DNA of 64,000 nt from Actinoplanes cyaneus (GTDB taxonomy: Bacteria > Actinomycetota > Actinomycetes > Mycobacteriales > Micromonosporaceae). Below are positions 1-7,725 of the stretch, in pieces. The notes under the pieces are model-generated. The model made no database searches. It saw only the letters and a program-made list of their open reading frames with translations, and had not been told where the DNA came from. The DNA is taken from assembly GCF_016862095.1 (NCBI RefSeq), contig NZ_BOMH01000002.1, positions 248,001 through 312,000 of the forward strand, read 5' to 3'. The position numbers and the translations under genes were made by a program. Each line of letters starts with the position of its first letter. The first letter of the stretch is position 1.

Positions 1-79
1 CGAGCGAGACGTTGCGGAGATTGTTCTCGCGTGCCCCGCGGACCTGGATCAGCCGGTGGCCCTCCGGGTCAGCCAGCAC
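1..79 (-). CDS. UvrA-like ATPase, N-terminal fragment (runs off window start)
   Basis: Only the first 26 codons are in the window; the gene continues beyond position 1. Reading from a GTG at 79 the peptide contains LIQVRGARENNLRNVSL, which closely resembles the N-terminal strand of UvrA proteins (consensus ..I.VRGAR.HNLKNI.L) just before the first Walker A region. A GGAGGG ribosome binding site lies 9 bases before the GTG, and the start overlaps the stop of the preceding MerR gene by 11 bases, suggesting translational coupling. It could be UvrA itself or one of the UvrA paralogues of actinomycetes; the fragment is too short to decide. No upstream ATG competes. Confidence 0.6.
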   Translation of the reverse strand, partial: MLADPEGHRLIQVRGARENNLRNVSL

Positions 80-617
80 GCCGGCGTGCCCTCCGCGCCG
101 CCAGCTCGTCGCCCGCCGCGGGCTCCTCGGGGTGCTCGGCCGCCGGCTGCGGCGCGGCCGGCTCGGCCGGCAGGTGCGACAGCGAGCCCTGGATCTCCTT
201 GAACGCGCCGCCGATCGCGATGCCGAACACGCCCTGACCACCCTGCAGCAGGTCGACGACCTCCTCCGGGGAGCGGCACTCGTAGACCGTGGTGCCGTCC
301 GAGATCAGGGTGATGCCGGCCAGGTCCTCCACGCCGTGCGAACGCAGCGTGTCGATCGCGCGACGGATGTTCTGCAGGGAGACCCCGGCGTCCAGCAGGC
401 GCTTGACGACCTTGAGGACCACCAGGTCACGGAAGGAGTAGAGACGCGACGTGCCGGAGCCGGAGGCGTCCCGCACGCTGGGGACCACGAGCGTGGTGCG
501 TGCCCAGTAGTCGAGCTGGCGGTAGCTGATGCCCACCGCCTGGCAAGCCGTCACTCCGCGATAGCCGACCGAGCCGTCCTCGCCGACGAGTGGGCCTTCA
601 AGAGGCTGCTCGTGCAC
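69..617 (-). CDS. MerR-family regulator (Rv1830/ResR-McdR-like)
   Basis: DNA-binding regulator of 182 residues. An N-terminal MerR winged helix is visible at about residues 17-85 (YRGVTACQAVGISYRQLDYW, then the RLYSFRDLVVLKVVKRLL helix and a SLQNIRRAI dimerisation start). The C-terminal 50 residues are Ala/Pro/Glu-rich and probably disordered, with an Arg-rich tip. Start is a GTG at 617 preceded by GGGGAGG. The position next to a DUF151 nuclease gene, a second MerR gene and garA is the same as that of Rv1830 in mycobacteria, where this family affects cell division and growth; that role here is inferred from synteny. Its own upstream region carries a long inverted repeat (716-768) that may be its operator. 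Confidence 0.88.
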   Translation of the reverse strand: MHEQPLEGPLVGEDGSVGYRGVTACQAVGISYRQLDYWARTTLVVPSVRDASGSGTSRLYSFRDLVVLKVVKRLLDAGVSLQNIRRAIDTLRSHGVEDLAGITLISDGTTVYECRSPEEVVDLLQGGQGVFGIAIGGAFKEIQGSLSHLPAEPAAPQPAAEHPEEPAAGDELAARRARRRAG

Positions 618-715
618 GCGACTACCTCCCCGCTGCCCATGATCAACTGATCTGGGCGGTGCCGGTTCACCTGGACTTCACGAGCGTATATCTCAGTCAC
701 GGGTGAAACATGGAG

Positions 716-768
716 GTAACGGCACGACACGCCGCGTTAGGACGAGCGACACGCCGACATGCCGTTAC
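716..768. promoter_or_regulatory. Long inverted repeat upstream of the MerR gene
   Basis: In the 298-bp spacer between the MerR gene (start 617) and the DUF151 stop (916) there is a perfect 9-bp inverted repeat, GTAACGGCA at 716-724 and TGCCGTTAC at 760-768. Inside it the decamer CGACACGCCG occurs twice in direct orientation (725-734 and 747-756). This symmetric layout looks like a regulator-binding region, possibly for the MerR protein encoded just downstream; nothing else in the spacer looks coding. Which protein binds is inference. Confidence 0.4.
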
Positions 769-915
769 TCTCCGGCGCGTCCGGGGGTTTTCCGCCTGTT
801 TCGACGCTTCTGCCGCACCGCCGGTCGGCGGTCTGCGCGCACCGGCACGGCTTCCGCGCGCCGAGACGCGCGTGGACGGCAGCGCGCGTCACCGCGGGCC
901 TCCCCCGGAAACTCC

Positions 916-1380
916 TCAGCCCGCGAAATCCTCGGGACGCACCTGGTCGAGGAACTCACGGAACTTCTCGACCTCGTCCTCCTGCTCGTCCGGGATGACG
1001 ATGCCGGCCTCGGTCAGCACCTGCTCGGCGCACCGGATCGGCGCGCCCACCCGCAGCGCCAGGGCGATCGAGTCGCTCGGCCGCGCGGACACCCGCAGGT
1101 TGTCGCCGATCAGCAGGTCGGCGTAGAACACATTGTCCTTCAGCTCGGTGATCTCGACAGCCTTCAGCGGCTGCTGCAGAGCCGCCAGGATGTCGCGCAG
1201 CAGATCATGGGTGAGCGGCCGGGCCGGTTTCACACCCTGCTGCTCGTAGGCGATCGCGGTCGCCTCCACCGCACCGATCCAGATCGGTAGGTAACGGTCG
1301 CCGTCGACCTCTCGCAGCAACACGATCGGCTGGTTACTGGGCAGCTCCACCCGGACCCCGACCACGCTCAGCTCGCGCAC
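916..1380 (-). CDS. DUF151 / bifunctional nuclease family protein
   Basis: 154-residue protein with the BFN/DUF151 fold: an N-terminal MRELSVVGVRVELPSNQPIVLL strand pair, the LPIWIGAVEATAIA motif near residues 31-44, and the RPSDSIALALRVGAPI motif near residues 100-116. These are the hallmark conserved segments of the family, members of which have reported RNase/DNase activity. GTG start at 1380. It is flanked on both sides by MerR-family regulator genes, the arrangement seen around Rv1829 in mycobacteria. Its 125-bp upstream spacer carries two TACC/GGTA inverted repeats (1430-1492). Cytosolic; substrate unknown. Confidence 0.9.
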   Translation of the reverse strand: MRELSVVGVRVELPSNQPIVLLREVDGDRYLPIWIGAVEATAIAYEQQGVKPARPLTHDLLRDILAALQQPLKAVEITELKDNVFYADLLIGDNLRVSARPSDSIALALRVGAPIRCAEQVLTEAGIVIPDEQEDEVEKFREFLDQVRPEDFAG

Positions 1381-1429
1381 CGCCGCCTCCGTGTTCGTTG
1401 TTGTCGCCGCCCCCAGACGGCCCGCCCCT

Positions 1430-1492
1430 TACCCTGCACGGTACACGCACTCCCTGCCGATCCGCCCCGCGCGGGATACCCCGCACAGGGTA
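1430..1492. promoter_or_regulatory. Pair of TACC-GGTA inverted repeats between DUF151 and ftsR
   Basis: Two related inverted repeats lie upstream of the DUF151 gene: TACC-CTGCAC-GGTA at 1430-1443 and TACCC-CGCACA-GGGTA at 1477-1492. Both share the CxGCAC-like core and outer TACC/GGTA arms. Because the flanking genes both encode MerR-type regulators, these are plausible operators for one of them. No -35/-10 pair is convincing by eye. Confidence 0.3.
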
Positions 1493-1505
1493 GGCCGAAC
1501 ACGGA

Positions 1506-2246
1506 TCAACGGCCGAGTTCGCCGCGCAGTCCGGTGCGCACCAGCGCCGCGTGCAGCCGCTGCGACAGTGCCTGCAGCTCACGCGCGGTGTCGGTGGCCC
1601 GCGCCCGGGCCGCCGGGTCCTGCTGGCGCACCATCGGCGCGAGGAGCTGGCCGAACAGGCCCACCTCCCGGTCCGACGCGTTCTTGAAAGCGCGCAGGTG
1701 ACGCACCTCGAGACCGAACCGGGTGAGACCCACCACGGCTTCGACGATGATCACTGCGTCCGGGTCGTACCACCCCGGCGGGCGCGCCACGACCAGGCCG
1801 ATCTGCTCCAGCTCGGCCAGCAGCGCCTCGTCGATGCCGGTCCGCTCGACCAGATCGTCCTTCGGGATGCGGGCGTCGGCCGGGTCGGCGGCCCGCTGCG
1901 AGCCGACCGCCACCAGCGTCGGCCGCTGCGGGACCACCGGCTCCTGCTCCATCCGGTCCAGCTGCTCCCGGATCACCCGCAAGGGCAGGTACTGATCACG
2001 CTGGGCGGTCAGCACGAACCGCAGCCGGGCCACGTCGTTCCACGAATACTTGCGGTACCCGGAGGCGGTGCGTTGCGGGTCGACCAGACCCTCCGCCTCC
2101 AGGAACCGCAACTTCGAGATCGTGGTGTCGGGGAACTCGGAGCGCAGGTGGGCCAGCACCTCCCCGATGCTCATCAGCGCACCCTCGCGCCCGGCCTGGG
2201 GACGCGAAGCCCCCGGGTCGTGTGCGGCCGCCCCCGACGGGTTCAC
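1506..2246 (-). CDS. ftsR: MerR-family regulator FtsR-like (Rv1828 homologue)
   Basis: 246-residue regulator. The MerR domain spans about residues 25-95 (MSIGEVLAHLRSEFPDTTIS, then KLRFLEAEGLVDPQRTASGY, then R-LRFVLTAQRDQYLPLRVIREQL), followed by a second winged-helix-like module (residues about 125-185, KDDLVERTGIDEALLAELEQ). This two-part layout is that of Rv1828/FtsR, which in corynebacteria activates ftsZ. The assigned start is GTG at 2246, overlapping the garA stop as GTGA; an internal ATG at residue 25 begins right at the MerR domain and is a credible alternative. Co-transcription with garA is strongly suggested by the overlap. Confidence 0.9.
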   Translation of the reverse strand: MNPSGAAAHDPGASRPQAGREGALMSIGEVLAHLRSEFPDTTISKLRFLEAEGLVDPQRTASGYRKYSWNDVARLRFVLTAQRDQYLPLRVIREQLDRMEQEPVVPQRPTLVAVGSQRAADPADARIPKDDLVERTGIDEALLAELEQIGLVVARPPGWYDPDAVIIVEAVVGLTRFGLEVRHLRAFKNASDREVGLFGQLLAPMVRQQDPAARARATDTARELQALSQRLHAALVRTGLRGELGR

Positions 2247-2695
2247 GCCCGGCCGCCCTCGCCCTCCGGCCGCGGACCGGCGATGAACACCAGACGGAAC
2301 TTGCCGATCTGGACCTCGTCGCCGTTGCTCAGCGTCGCCGCCTCGACCCGCTCGCGGTTCACGTACGTCCCGTTGAGCGAGCCCACGTCGCGAACGGTGA
2401 ACATGCCCCCGTCACGGTGGAACTCGGCGTGGCGGCGCGAAACCGTCACGTCGTCCAGGAAGATGTCACTGTCCGGGTGCCGACCGCTGGTCGTCACGTC
2501 GTGGTCCAGCAGGAACCGGGCGCCGGCGTTGGGCCCGCGACGGACCACCAGCAGCGCCATGCCGGGTGGCAGCGAACCGGACATCCGGGTCGGCACCACG
2601 TCGGTCTCGGGACCCTCGAGCACCTCGTCGAGGGCGCCAAGGTTCAGCGTGGACGTGACGTCGAGCGGGGGGAACTCGTCGTCTGGGCGCGTCAT
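2243..2695 (-). CDS. garA: FHA-domain regulator GarA/OdhI-type
   Basis: 150-residue phosphopeptide-binding protein. The C-terminal FHA domain (about residues 50-145) shows the canonical segments LLVVRRGPNAGARFLLD, SGRHPDSDIFLDDVTVSRRH, and DVGSLNGTYVNRE. GarA/OdhI inhibits 2-oxoglutarate dehydrogenase and steers glutamate metabolism; the switch is phosphorylation of an N-terminal TT motif by Ser/Thr kinases. Here the N-terminal candidate is DVTSTLNLG (residues about 12-20) rather than the ETTS motif known from mycobacteria and corynebacteria. ATG start at 2695 with GAGGTGG upstream. The 214-bp spacer before it suggests its own promoter. Cytosolic. Confidence 0.93.
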   Translation of the reverse strand: MTRPDDEFPPLDVTSTLNLGALDEVLEGPETDVVPTRMSGSLPPGMALLVVRRGPNAGARFLLDHDVTTSGRHPDSDIFLDDVTVSRRHAEFHRDGGMFTVRDVGSLNGTYVNRERVEAATLSNGDEVQIGKFRLVFIAGPRPEGEGGRA

Positions 2696-2909
2696 CGGAC
2701 CACCTCACGGATCAGTTGGTCGTCGCCTCGACCGGCAAGGTCATGATGTTGCGACCTCACCGAGGCCGTCAGGCCCGGCGCGCGACTATCTCGGTTGGGA
2801 CGGTTTCAAAGGAATAACGGTTCTACATGTGCCCCGCGAGCCTAGTCAGCGCCAATATCGCAGGGCAACCAGACTCGCGGGGCTTGCCGGAAGATCCGGG
2901 TCGATGCGC

Positions 2910-3308
2910 TCAGCTCTCGGTGAGCGCCTGGTACGCCGCGGCGTCCAGAAGACCCTCGAGGGCCGCCGGGTCCGCCGGGGCGATCTCCACCAGCCAACCG
3001 GCCGCGTACGGCTCGGCGTTGATCAGCTCGGGCTCGTCGCCCAGCGTGTCGTTGCGGGCCACCACGGTGCCGGCGATCGGCGCGTAGATCTCCGAGACAC
3101 TCTTGGTCGACTCGACCTCGCCCATCGAGTCACCGGCGGCGAGCTCGGTCCCCTCCTCGGGGAGCTGGACGTAGACGATGTCGCCGAGCGCGTCCTGCGC
3201 GAAGTGGGTGATCCCCACCCGCACGGGGCCGGTGCCGTCGCCGGCCACCCACTCGTGCTCCGCGGTGTACCGCAGATCCTCAGGAATCAACACTTCCTCC
3301 GTAGTCAC
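2910..3308 (-). CDS. gcvH: Glycine cleavage system H protein
   Basis: 132-residue lipoyl carrier of the glycine cleavage complex, shuttling the aminomethyl group between the P, T and L proteins. The lipoyl-lysine motif ESTKSVSEIYAP is at about residues 66-77, and the flanking DIVYVQLPEEG and GTVVARND strands fit the family, as does the length. GTG start at 3308 overlaps the DUF881 stop as GTGA. gcvP and gcvT are not in the window. Its place beside garA, a controller of 2-oxoglutarate flux, is conserved in actinobacteria. Confidence 0.95.
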   Translation of the reverse strand: MTTEEVLIPEDLRYTAEHEWVAGDGTGPVRVGITHFAQDALGDIVYVQLPEEGTELAAGDSMGEVESTKSVSEIYAPIAGTVVARNDTLGDEPELINAEPYAAGWLVEIAPADPAALEGLLDAAAYQALTES

Positions 3309-4333
3309 GAAACCGGACGTGCGTACTGCAACGCAGTCGCGCTGCGCACCGCGGTCACCTCGACCACGGCTCGCGAGTCCATGGTCACGCTACCGCCGTC
3401 GCTCTTCACCGACGCCACCACCCCGCCCGGGATCTGCAGCGCCGGCCTCATCGTCTCCGGAGAACCGATCACGAGCAGGCGGAACGGCCCGGACAACCGG
3501 TCACCGTCGGCGATGATGCCACCACCGGCCGCATCGACGAAGTAGGTGGACGCGACGATCCGCACGGACCCGCCGGCCGACCCGCTGATCTGCATCACCT
3601 CACCGCCCGAGCCGCGCAGCTCCTGCACCGTGTTCAGCACGTCGGACGCCTTCACCCGGTCCAGCACGATGTCGAGCCCGGGGCCACGGCCGGGAATCGT
3701 CCCGGCCAGCAGGCCCAGCTCCCGGCTGCGCTTGTTCGCCTCCTCCAGGGCCGCCTGGCGGCCTTCGACACCCGAGGTGAGCTGCTGACGCGTACGCTCC
3801 AGGGTCTCGATGTCGGTGTTGAGGCGGCTGTCCCGGGCCTCCAGGTCACTCAGGATCTGGACCAGATCCTCCTGACGCATGGTCGACAGGCCGCTGTCCG
3901 CGTCGTTGCTGCGCAGCTGCACCACGAGCGTGAACCCGAGCAGCGCCAGCAGCACCCAGATCAGCGTCCCGGCCGGTGCCGGACGTTTCAGGACCGCTTT
4001 CCGTTGCCTCGCCCCGCTGTTTTCAAGATCACTTCCGGCGCTAGCAGGCTCGGGCGTGTCGGACAACGACGAATCGGGTGACGTGGGCGAAATCTCCTCC
4101 ACGACCAGGTCACCCGGCCGGGTGTCAGGACCGTCAGGATCAACGTCATCACTTCCCGGTACGGCGGCGGCAGGCGCGCCGGCATCGCCCGTGCTCGCCG
4201 GCACGTCGACGGCGGGCGCGCCGCGATCCCCCGCGCTCTCCGGCACGCCGATGGCAGGCGGCTTGCGGCCCGCCGTGGGCAGCTCGAAGTCCGCCGGCGT
4301 CCGGTCGCGGCCGTCATCCTCACGGTCGGTCAT
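3305..4333 (-). CDS. DUF881 membrane protein (Rv1825-like)
   Basis: 342-residue membrane-anchored protein. Residues 1-115 are Pro/Ala/Gly-rich and probably disordered, with imperfect repeats around VPESAGDRGAPAVDVPAS. One membrane segment follows (about 123-142, GTLIWVLLALLGFTLVVQLR), then a coiled coil (about 150-205) and the DUF881 domain with GPGLDIVLDR and a C-terminal VVASVKSDGGSVTM strand. DUF881 proteins flank the small basic protein gene in actinobacteria and are thought to act in cell-wall/septum assembly; the exact role is unknown. ATG start at 4333. Confidence 0.88.
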   Translation of the reverse strand: MTDREDDGRDRTPADFELPTAGRKPPAIGVPESAGDRGAPAVDVPASTGDAGAPAAAVPGSDDVDPDGPDTRPGDLVVEEISPTSPDSSLSDTPEPASAGSDLENSGARQRKAVLKRPAPAGTLIWVLLALLGFTLVVQLRSNDADSGLSTMRQEDLVQILSDLEARDSRLNTDIETLERTRQQLTSGVEGRQAALEEANKRSRELGLLAGTIPGRGPGLDIVLDRVKASDVLNTVQELRGSGGEVMQISGSAGGSVRIVASTYFVDAAGGGIIADGDRLSGPFRLLVIGSPETMRPALQIPGGVVASVKSDGGSVTMDSRAVVEVTAVRSATALQYARPVS

Positions 4334-4378
4334 CGAGCCCCCACGTAGTCACACACACCCGGCGGTCGGAACGGACGG

Positions 4379-4711
4379 TCACGCGCGGAACAGGTGCCGG
4401 CGGATCGCCGCGACGTTACCGAAGATCCGGACGCCGAGCACGACCACGACACCGACGGAGAGCTGACTGCCGACGCCGAGCTGATCGCCCACGTAGACGA
4501 TCAGCGCCGACACCAGCACGTTCGAGATGAACGACACCACGAACTGCTTGTCGTCGAAGATGCCGTCGAGCTTGGCGCGCAGCCCGCCGAACACCGCGTC
4601 CAGCGCCGCGATCACCGCGATCGGCAGGTACGGCACCAGCTCCAGCGGCACCGACGGATGGAACACGATGCCCAGCAGGACACCGGCGATCAGGGCGAGA
4701 ACGGCGATCAT
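4379..4711 (-). CDS. sbp: Small basic protein (sbp family, DUF1290)
   Basis: 110-residue integral membrane protein with three or four hydrophobic segments (MIAVLALIAGVLLGIVF; LPIAVIAALDAVFGGLRA; FVVSFISNVLVSALIVYVGD; VGVVVVLGVRIFGNVAAIR) and a basic C-terminus (IRRHLFRA). This is the typical Sbp length and layout. The ATG at 4711 overlaps the upstream DUF881 stop as ATGA, so start choice is firm although the frame stays open further upstream. sbp genes commonly lie near ftsA/ftsZ or pgsA; a function in division is inferred only from context. Confidence 0.92.
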   Translation of the reverse strand: MIAVLALIAGVLLGIVFHPSVPLELVPYLPIAVIAALDAVFGGLRAKLDGIFDDKQFVVSFISNVLVSALIVYVGDQLGVGSQLSVGVVVVLGVRIFGNVAAIRRHLFRA

Positions 4712-5754
4712 CGGCCGCCTTCCGACGGTGAGAGGGTCGACGCCGGCCCCGCGGGGACGCCGGAACCGGCCACGGACGAGGCGCCCGACGGAGCGGGCGC
4801 AGGGGTGCTCGGCGACGCCGACCGCAACTTCAGCTCCGGCGCCGCGTCCAGGGTGACGTTGCGGACCTTGGCGGCCTCGAACGAGATCCCGTACGACTGC
4901 GCGAGGCTGTCGAAGAACTTGCCGGCATACCCGTCGCGGAAGTCGTCGGCCAGGCGATCGGGGCCGAGGGCGATCACCTCGTACGGCGTCGTCACCGGCC
5001 GCGTGTCGACCAGGATCGCCTCGCCGGCCTGCCGGATCGTCGAGGTCGCGGTCAGGCGCTGCCCGTTGATCGCGATCGCCTCCGCGCCGGCCGCCCACAA
5101 CGCGTTCGCCGCGAGCTGCAGGTCGGTGTCCTTGACCCGGTTGGCGGTGCTGCGCTCACCGGTCACCGCGTCCACCGACGCCGGGCCGTCCATCAGCCGG
5201 ACCCTCGCGCCGGAGCCACGCACCGCGGCCAGCCCGGCGGCCGCCTCCAGGTTGTCGAGCCGCGCCGTCGTGGCGCCGCCCAGCTCCTGCTCGCGCAGTT
5301 TCTCCACCTGGTCGGCGAGCGCGTCCGCCCGGACCTGCAACTGCTCGGTCTGGTCCCGGCGGCTCTCGACCTGCTTGATCAGGGCGTCCTTCGCCTGGGT
5401 GCGGCCCGGCTCGTCGGCCACCGTCTGCTGGTAGCCGATCACCAGCAGGAAGCCGATCGCGACCATCGTCACCGAGGCGACGGCCTTGGTGGTCGCCCGG
5501 CGCGCCCCGGTGCGGTGGTGACCGGCCGCCCGGCGGGCGGCGGCATCCGCGTACCCCGGATCCAGGGGGTTCTGGAAGAGCGCGGTGAGGAAGTCGGGGC
5601 CGTAGGTGCGCTTGCCCGCCGCGGTCCCGTCCGGGTCCGGGGTCGACGCCCGACGGGCCGCCGTGCCCCCGTCGGCTGCCTGCTCGGGCGTCGCCGCCCT
5701 CCGGGGCGCCGCGCCCCCGCCGGCTGGCTCCTCGGGCGTCGCCGGACGGGTCAC
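4708..5754 (-). CDS. DUF881 membrane protein (Rv1823-like)
   Basis: 348 residues when started at the GTG at 5754, which overlaps the pgsA-like stop as GTGA; a longer open frame exists but runs antiparallel in phase through the end of the upstream gene. Residues 1-75 are Ala/Thr/Pro-rich with a TPEE/TPEQ repeat. A basic stretch and one membrane segment follow (TTKAVASVTMVAIGFLLVIG, about 86-105), then a coiled coil (TQAKDALIKQVESRRDQTEQ onward) and the DUF881 domain ending in RNVTLDAAPELKLRSA. Paired with the other DUF881 gene around sbp, it is probably part of one membrane complex. Confidence 0.88.
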   Translation of the reverse strand: MTRPATPEEPAGGGAAPRRAATPEQAADGGTAARRASTPDPDGTAAGKRTYGPDFLTALFQNPLDPGYADAAARRAAGHHRTGARRATTKAVASVTMVAIGFLLVIGYQQTVADEPGRTQAKDALIKQVESRRDQTEQLQVRADALADQVEKLREQELGGATTARLDNLEAAAGLAAVRGSGARVRLMDGPASVDAVTGERSTANRVKDTDLQLAANALWAAGAEAIAINGQRLTATSTIRQAGEAILVDTRPVTTPYEVIALGPDRLADDFRDGYAGKFFDSLAQSYGISFEAAKVRNVTLDAAPELKLRSASPSTPAPAPSGASSVAGSGVPAGPASTLSPSEGGR

Positions 5755-6374
5755 GGCGCGACCGCCCGGGACGGGCCCGGGCCGGCCCGATCGGCACGCA
5801 GCAGGCGCGCGGCCTGGATCAGGTAGAGCGCGCCGGCCGCCCAGTAGAGCCCCAGCGCCCACCAGGCCAGACCCCAGCCGATCGGCTGCGCCCAGTTGTC
5901 GATGGACGGCACCGCCTTGGCGAGCAGGATCACCGGGAACGCCGCGAGCAGCACGAACGTGCCCGTCTTGCCGACGTAGTGCACCGGGGGCGGGCCGTAG
6001 CCGTGCCGGCGCAGGACCAGCAGCGCGACGCCGAGCACGGCCTCACGCAACAGCAGCGCGGCGGTCAGCCACCACGGCACGACGTCGCGGATCGTGAAGC
6101 CGACCAGCGTCGCCAGGATGTAGAGCCGGTCCGCGAACGGGTCGAGCAGCTCGCCGAGGCGGGACACCGAGTTCATCCGGCGGGCGACGTAACCGTCCAC
6201 CCAGTCCGTCGAGCCGCCGACCGCCAGGACGATCACCGCGGCCACGTCGTGGTGCGGGCCGAGCAACAGGTACAGGAAGAGCGGGACACCGAGCAGCCGG
6301 AAGAAGCTGATCACGTTCGGAATCGTGAAGATGCGATCGGAGGTCTCGATGGACGACGCAGGCTGCTGCGGCAT
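5751..6374 (-). CDS. CDP-alcohol phosphatidyltransferase family (pgsA2-like)
   Basis: 207-residue membrane enzyme that transfers a phosphatidyl group from CDP-diacylglycerol to an alcohol. The signature D-x2-DG-x2-AR-x8-G-x3-D-x3-D is readable as DWVDGYVARR followed by GELLDPFADR (about residues 57-82). About six hydrophobic helices follow. The ATG at 6374 (MPQQPASSIE) is chosen because GAGGGGGAGAGG lies just before it; the frame is open 13 codons further up. The syntenic mycobacterial gene is pgsA2; whether the acceptor is glycerol phosphate, cardiolipin-type or inositol phosphate cannot be read from sequence. It is first in the operon running down to ftsR. Confidence 0.88.
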   Translation of the reverse strand: MPQQPASSIETSDRIFTIPNVISFFRLLGVPLFLYLLLGPHHDVAAVIVLAVGGSTDWVDGYVARRMNSVSRLGELLDPFADRLYILATLVGFTIRDVVPWWLTAALLLREAVLGVALLVLRRHGYGPPPVHYVGKTGTFVLLAAFPVILLAKAVPSIDNWAQPIGWGLAWWALGLYWAAGALYLIQAARLLRADRAGPGPSRAVAP

Positions 6375-6424
6375 CTTCCTCTCCCCCTCTAGTGCGACAT
6401 GCCTGTCGCACACGCTCGCCGAGC

Positions 6425-6430
6425 ACTATA
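6425..6430 (-). promoter_or_regulatory. Possible -10 element for the pgsA-DUF881-sbp operon
   Basis: On the minus strand TATAGT stands alone as an AT-rich hexamer in GC-rich DNA about 50 bases before the pgsA-like start. The -35 position has no good match, so this is weak. The spacer also holds a CTCTAGAG palindrome near 6477. Confidence 0.25.
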
Positions 6431-6521
6431 ACCACCTGCCTACCGCGTGCCGTCGCGCAGTCACACTCGCCACACCCTCTAGAGTGTCCTAGGAGGCTAG
6501 GCAAGCGACCAGCGGCCGGTG

Positions 6522-7469
6522 TCAGGAGTTCTGGAACAGCGGCCACAGCGGCGCCGTCATCGGCAGCTCCAGCCAGGTCGTGGTGTTGATCACCCGGTTG
6601 TCCACGATGTCGAGCATCATCAGCGCGAACGGCACGTGGCCGCCCTCGCCGTCCGGCCGCAACTGCCAGAACGCCGGCTGCCCCGACGCCGCCACCGGCA
6701 CCAGCCGGTGCCCGGCACACGCCGCCTCCGGCGCGCCCATCGCCAGCCCGATCTGCTCCCGCCCGAGCAACCCCCAGGTGAACGGCGGCATCGACGTCGT
6801 GGCGTCCTCGTGCAGCAACGACACCAGACCGGCGATGTCGTGACTCTCGAACGCCGCGCAGTACCGCGCCAGCAACTCCCGCTGCGCCCCGTCAGACGGG
6901 TCGAGCACGTCACCGGGCCGGGGCGCGACCGTCCGCAGCGTCGCCCGGGCCCGCTGCAACGCGCTGGTCACCGAGGCCGCCGACGTCTCCAGCAGCGTCG
7001 CGACCTCGGCCGCCGGCCAGCACAGCACGTCCCGCAGGATCAGCACCGACCGCTGCCGCGCCGGCAGATGCTGCAGCGCCGCCACGAACGCCAGCCGGAC
7101 ACTCTCGCGCCGCACCACCAGCGTCGCCGGATCCTGCGTCAGGTCCAGCACCAGCCGATCCGGGACCGGCCGCACCTCCGCCCCGGCCGCCAGCAACGCC
7201 CCGAACGGCTCCCCCGCCTTGCCCGGAACGCTCAGATCGATCGGCAACGCCCGCCGCGCCGACCCGCGCAGCAGATCCACGCAGATGTTGGTGGCGATCC
7301 GGTACACCCAGGTGCGCACCGAGCCACGCGCCGCGTCATACCGATCCGCGGCCCGCAGCACCCGCTCGAACGTCTCCTGCACGGCGTCCTCGGCGTCGTT
7401 CCCGGAGCCGAGCATGCGATAGCAGTACCCGGTCAGCTCGGTCCGCAGCCCCGCGAGCGCCTCCTCCAC
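6522..7469 (-). CDS. ECF-type sigma factor with C-terminal SnoaL domain (SigG/SigJ-like)
   Basis: About 315 residues from a GTG at 7469 (a TTG at 7487 is the alternative; the frame extends further but without a ribosome site). Region 2 is visible as LRTELTGYCYRMLGSGNDAE-DAVQETFERV and VRTWVYRIATNICVDLLR; region 4 as LPARQRSVLILRDVLCWPAA-EVATLLETSAASVTSALQRA. A SnoaL-like NTF2 domain follows (LLARYCAAFESHDIAGLVSL onward, with MPPFTWGLLGREQI). Such fused domains replace a separate anti-sigma factor. No anti-sigma gene is adjacent. Target promoters are unknown. Confidence 0.9.
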   Translation of the reverse strand: MEEALAGLRTELTGYCYRMLGSGNDAEDAVQETFERVLRAADRYDAARGSVRTWVYRIATNICVDLLRGSARRALPIDLSVPGKAGEPFGALLAAGAEVRPVPDRLVLDLTQDPATLVVRRESVRLAFVAALQHLPARQRSVLILRDVLCWPAAEVATLLETSAASVTSALQRARATLRTVAPRPGDVLDPSDGAQRELLARYCAAFESHDIAGLVSLLHEDATTSMPPFTWGLLGREQIGLAMGAPEAACAGHRLVPVAASGQPAFWQLRPDGEGGHVPFALMMLDIVDNRVINTTTWLELPMTAPLWPLFQNS

Positions 7470-7589
7470 ACCGGCGACCTTAACCAATCCCCATTCCCGA
7501 CCCCTTTTCCCGTACGTCGTGAGCCCGGCCCCGCCGCGCGCGCCCGCAAGGCCGCCCGGGGCCGAGCTCGCCACGCGCCCCCTCCCCTC

Positions 7590-7641
7590 GGCTGGTCCTC
7601 ACGGTGGTTATCCATCCCGACAACCACCGTGAGGACCAGCC
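7590..7641. repeat. Long hairpin repeat, copy 1
   Basis: Perfect 20-bp inverted repeat: left arm 7590-7609 beginning GGCTGGTCCTCACGG, right arm 7622-7641 ending CCGTGAGGACCAGCC, with a 12-base loop. Two other hairpins in the window (35181-35233 and 38615-38675) have the same ends and the same GTTAT/ATAAC motif near the loop. It lies in the roughly 500-bp spacer between the divergent sigma factor and maleylpyruvate-isomerase-like genes, so it is not a simple 3' terminator of either. Confidence 0.8.
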
Positions 7642-7680
7642 AGAAAGCGCGACACGCCGGGTCAGCCGGGGCGGGCCGGG

Positions 7681-7725
7681 GGCGCGGCGGGCCATGGCGC
7701 GGCGGGCCATGGCGCGGCGGGCCGG
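7681..7725. repeat. 15-bp tandem repeat in extreme-GC spacer
   Basis: Three tandem copies of GGCGCGGCGGGCCAT (the last ending CGG). The stretch from here to about 7860 continues as degenerate GGCGGGACGGACGGG-like units. No reading frame through it has normal codon usage. I regard 7642-7960 as noncoding. Confidence 0.7.
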
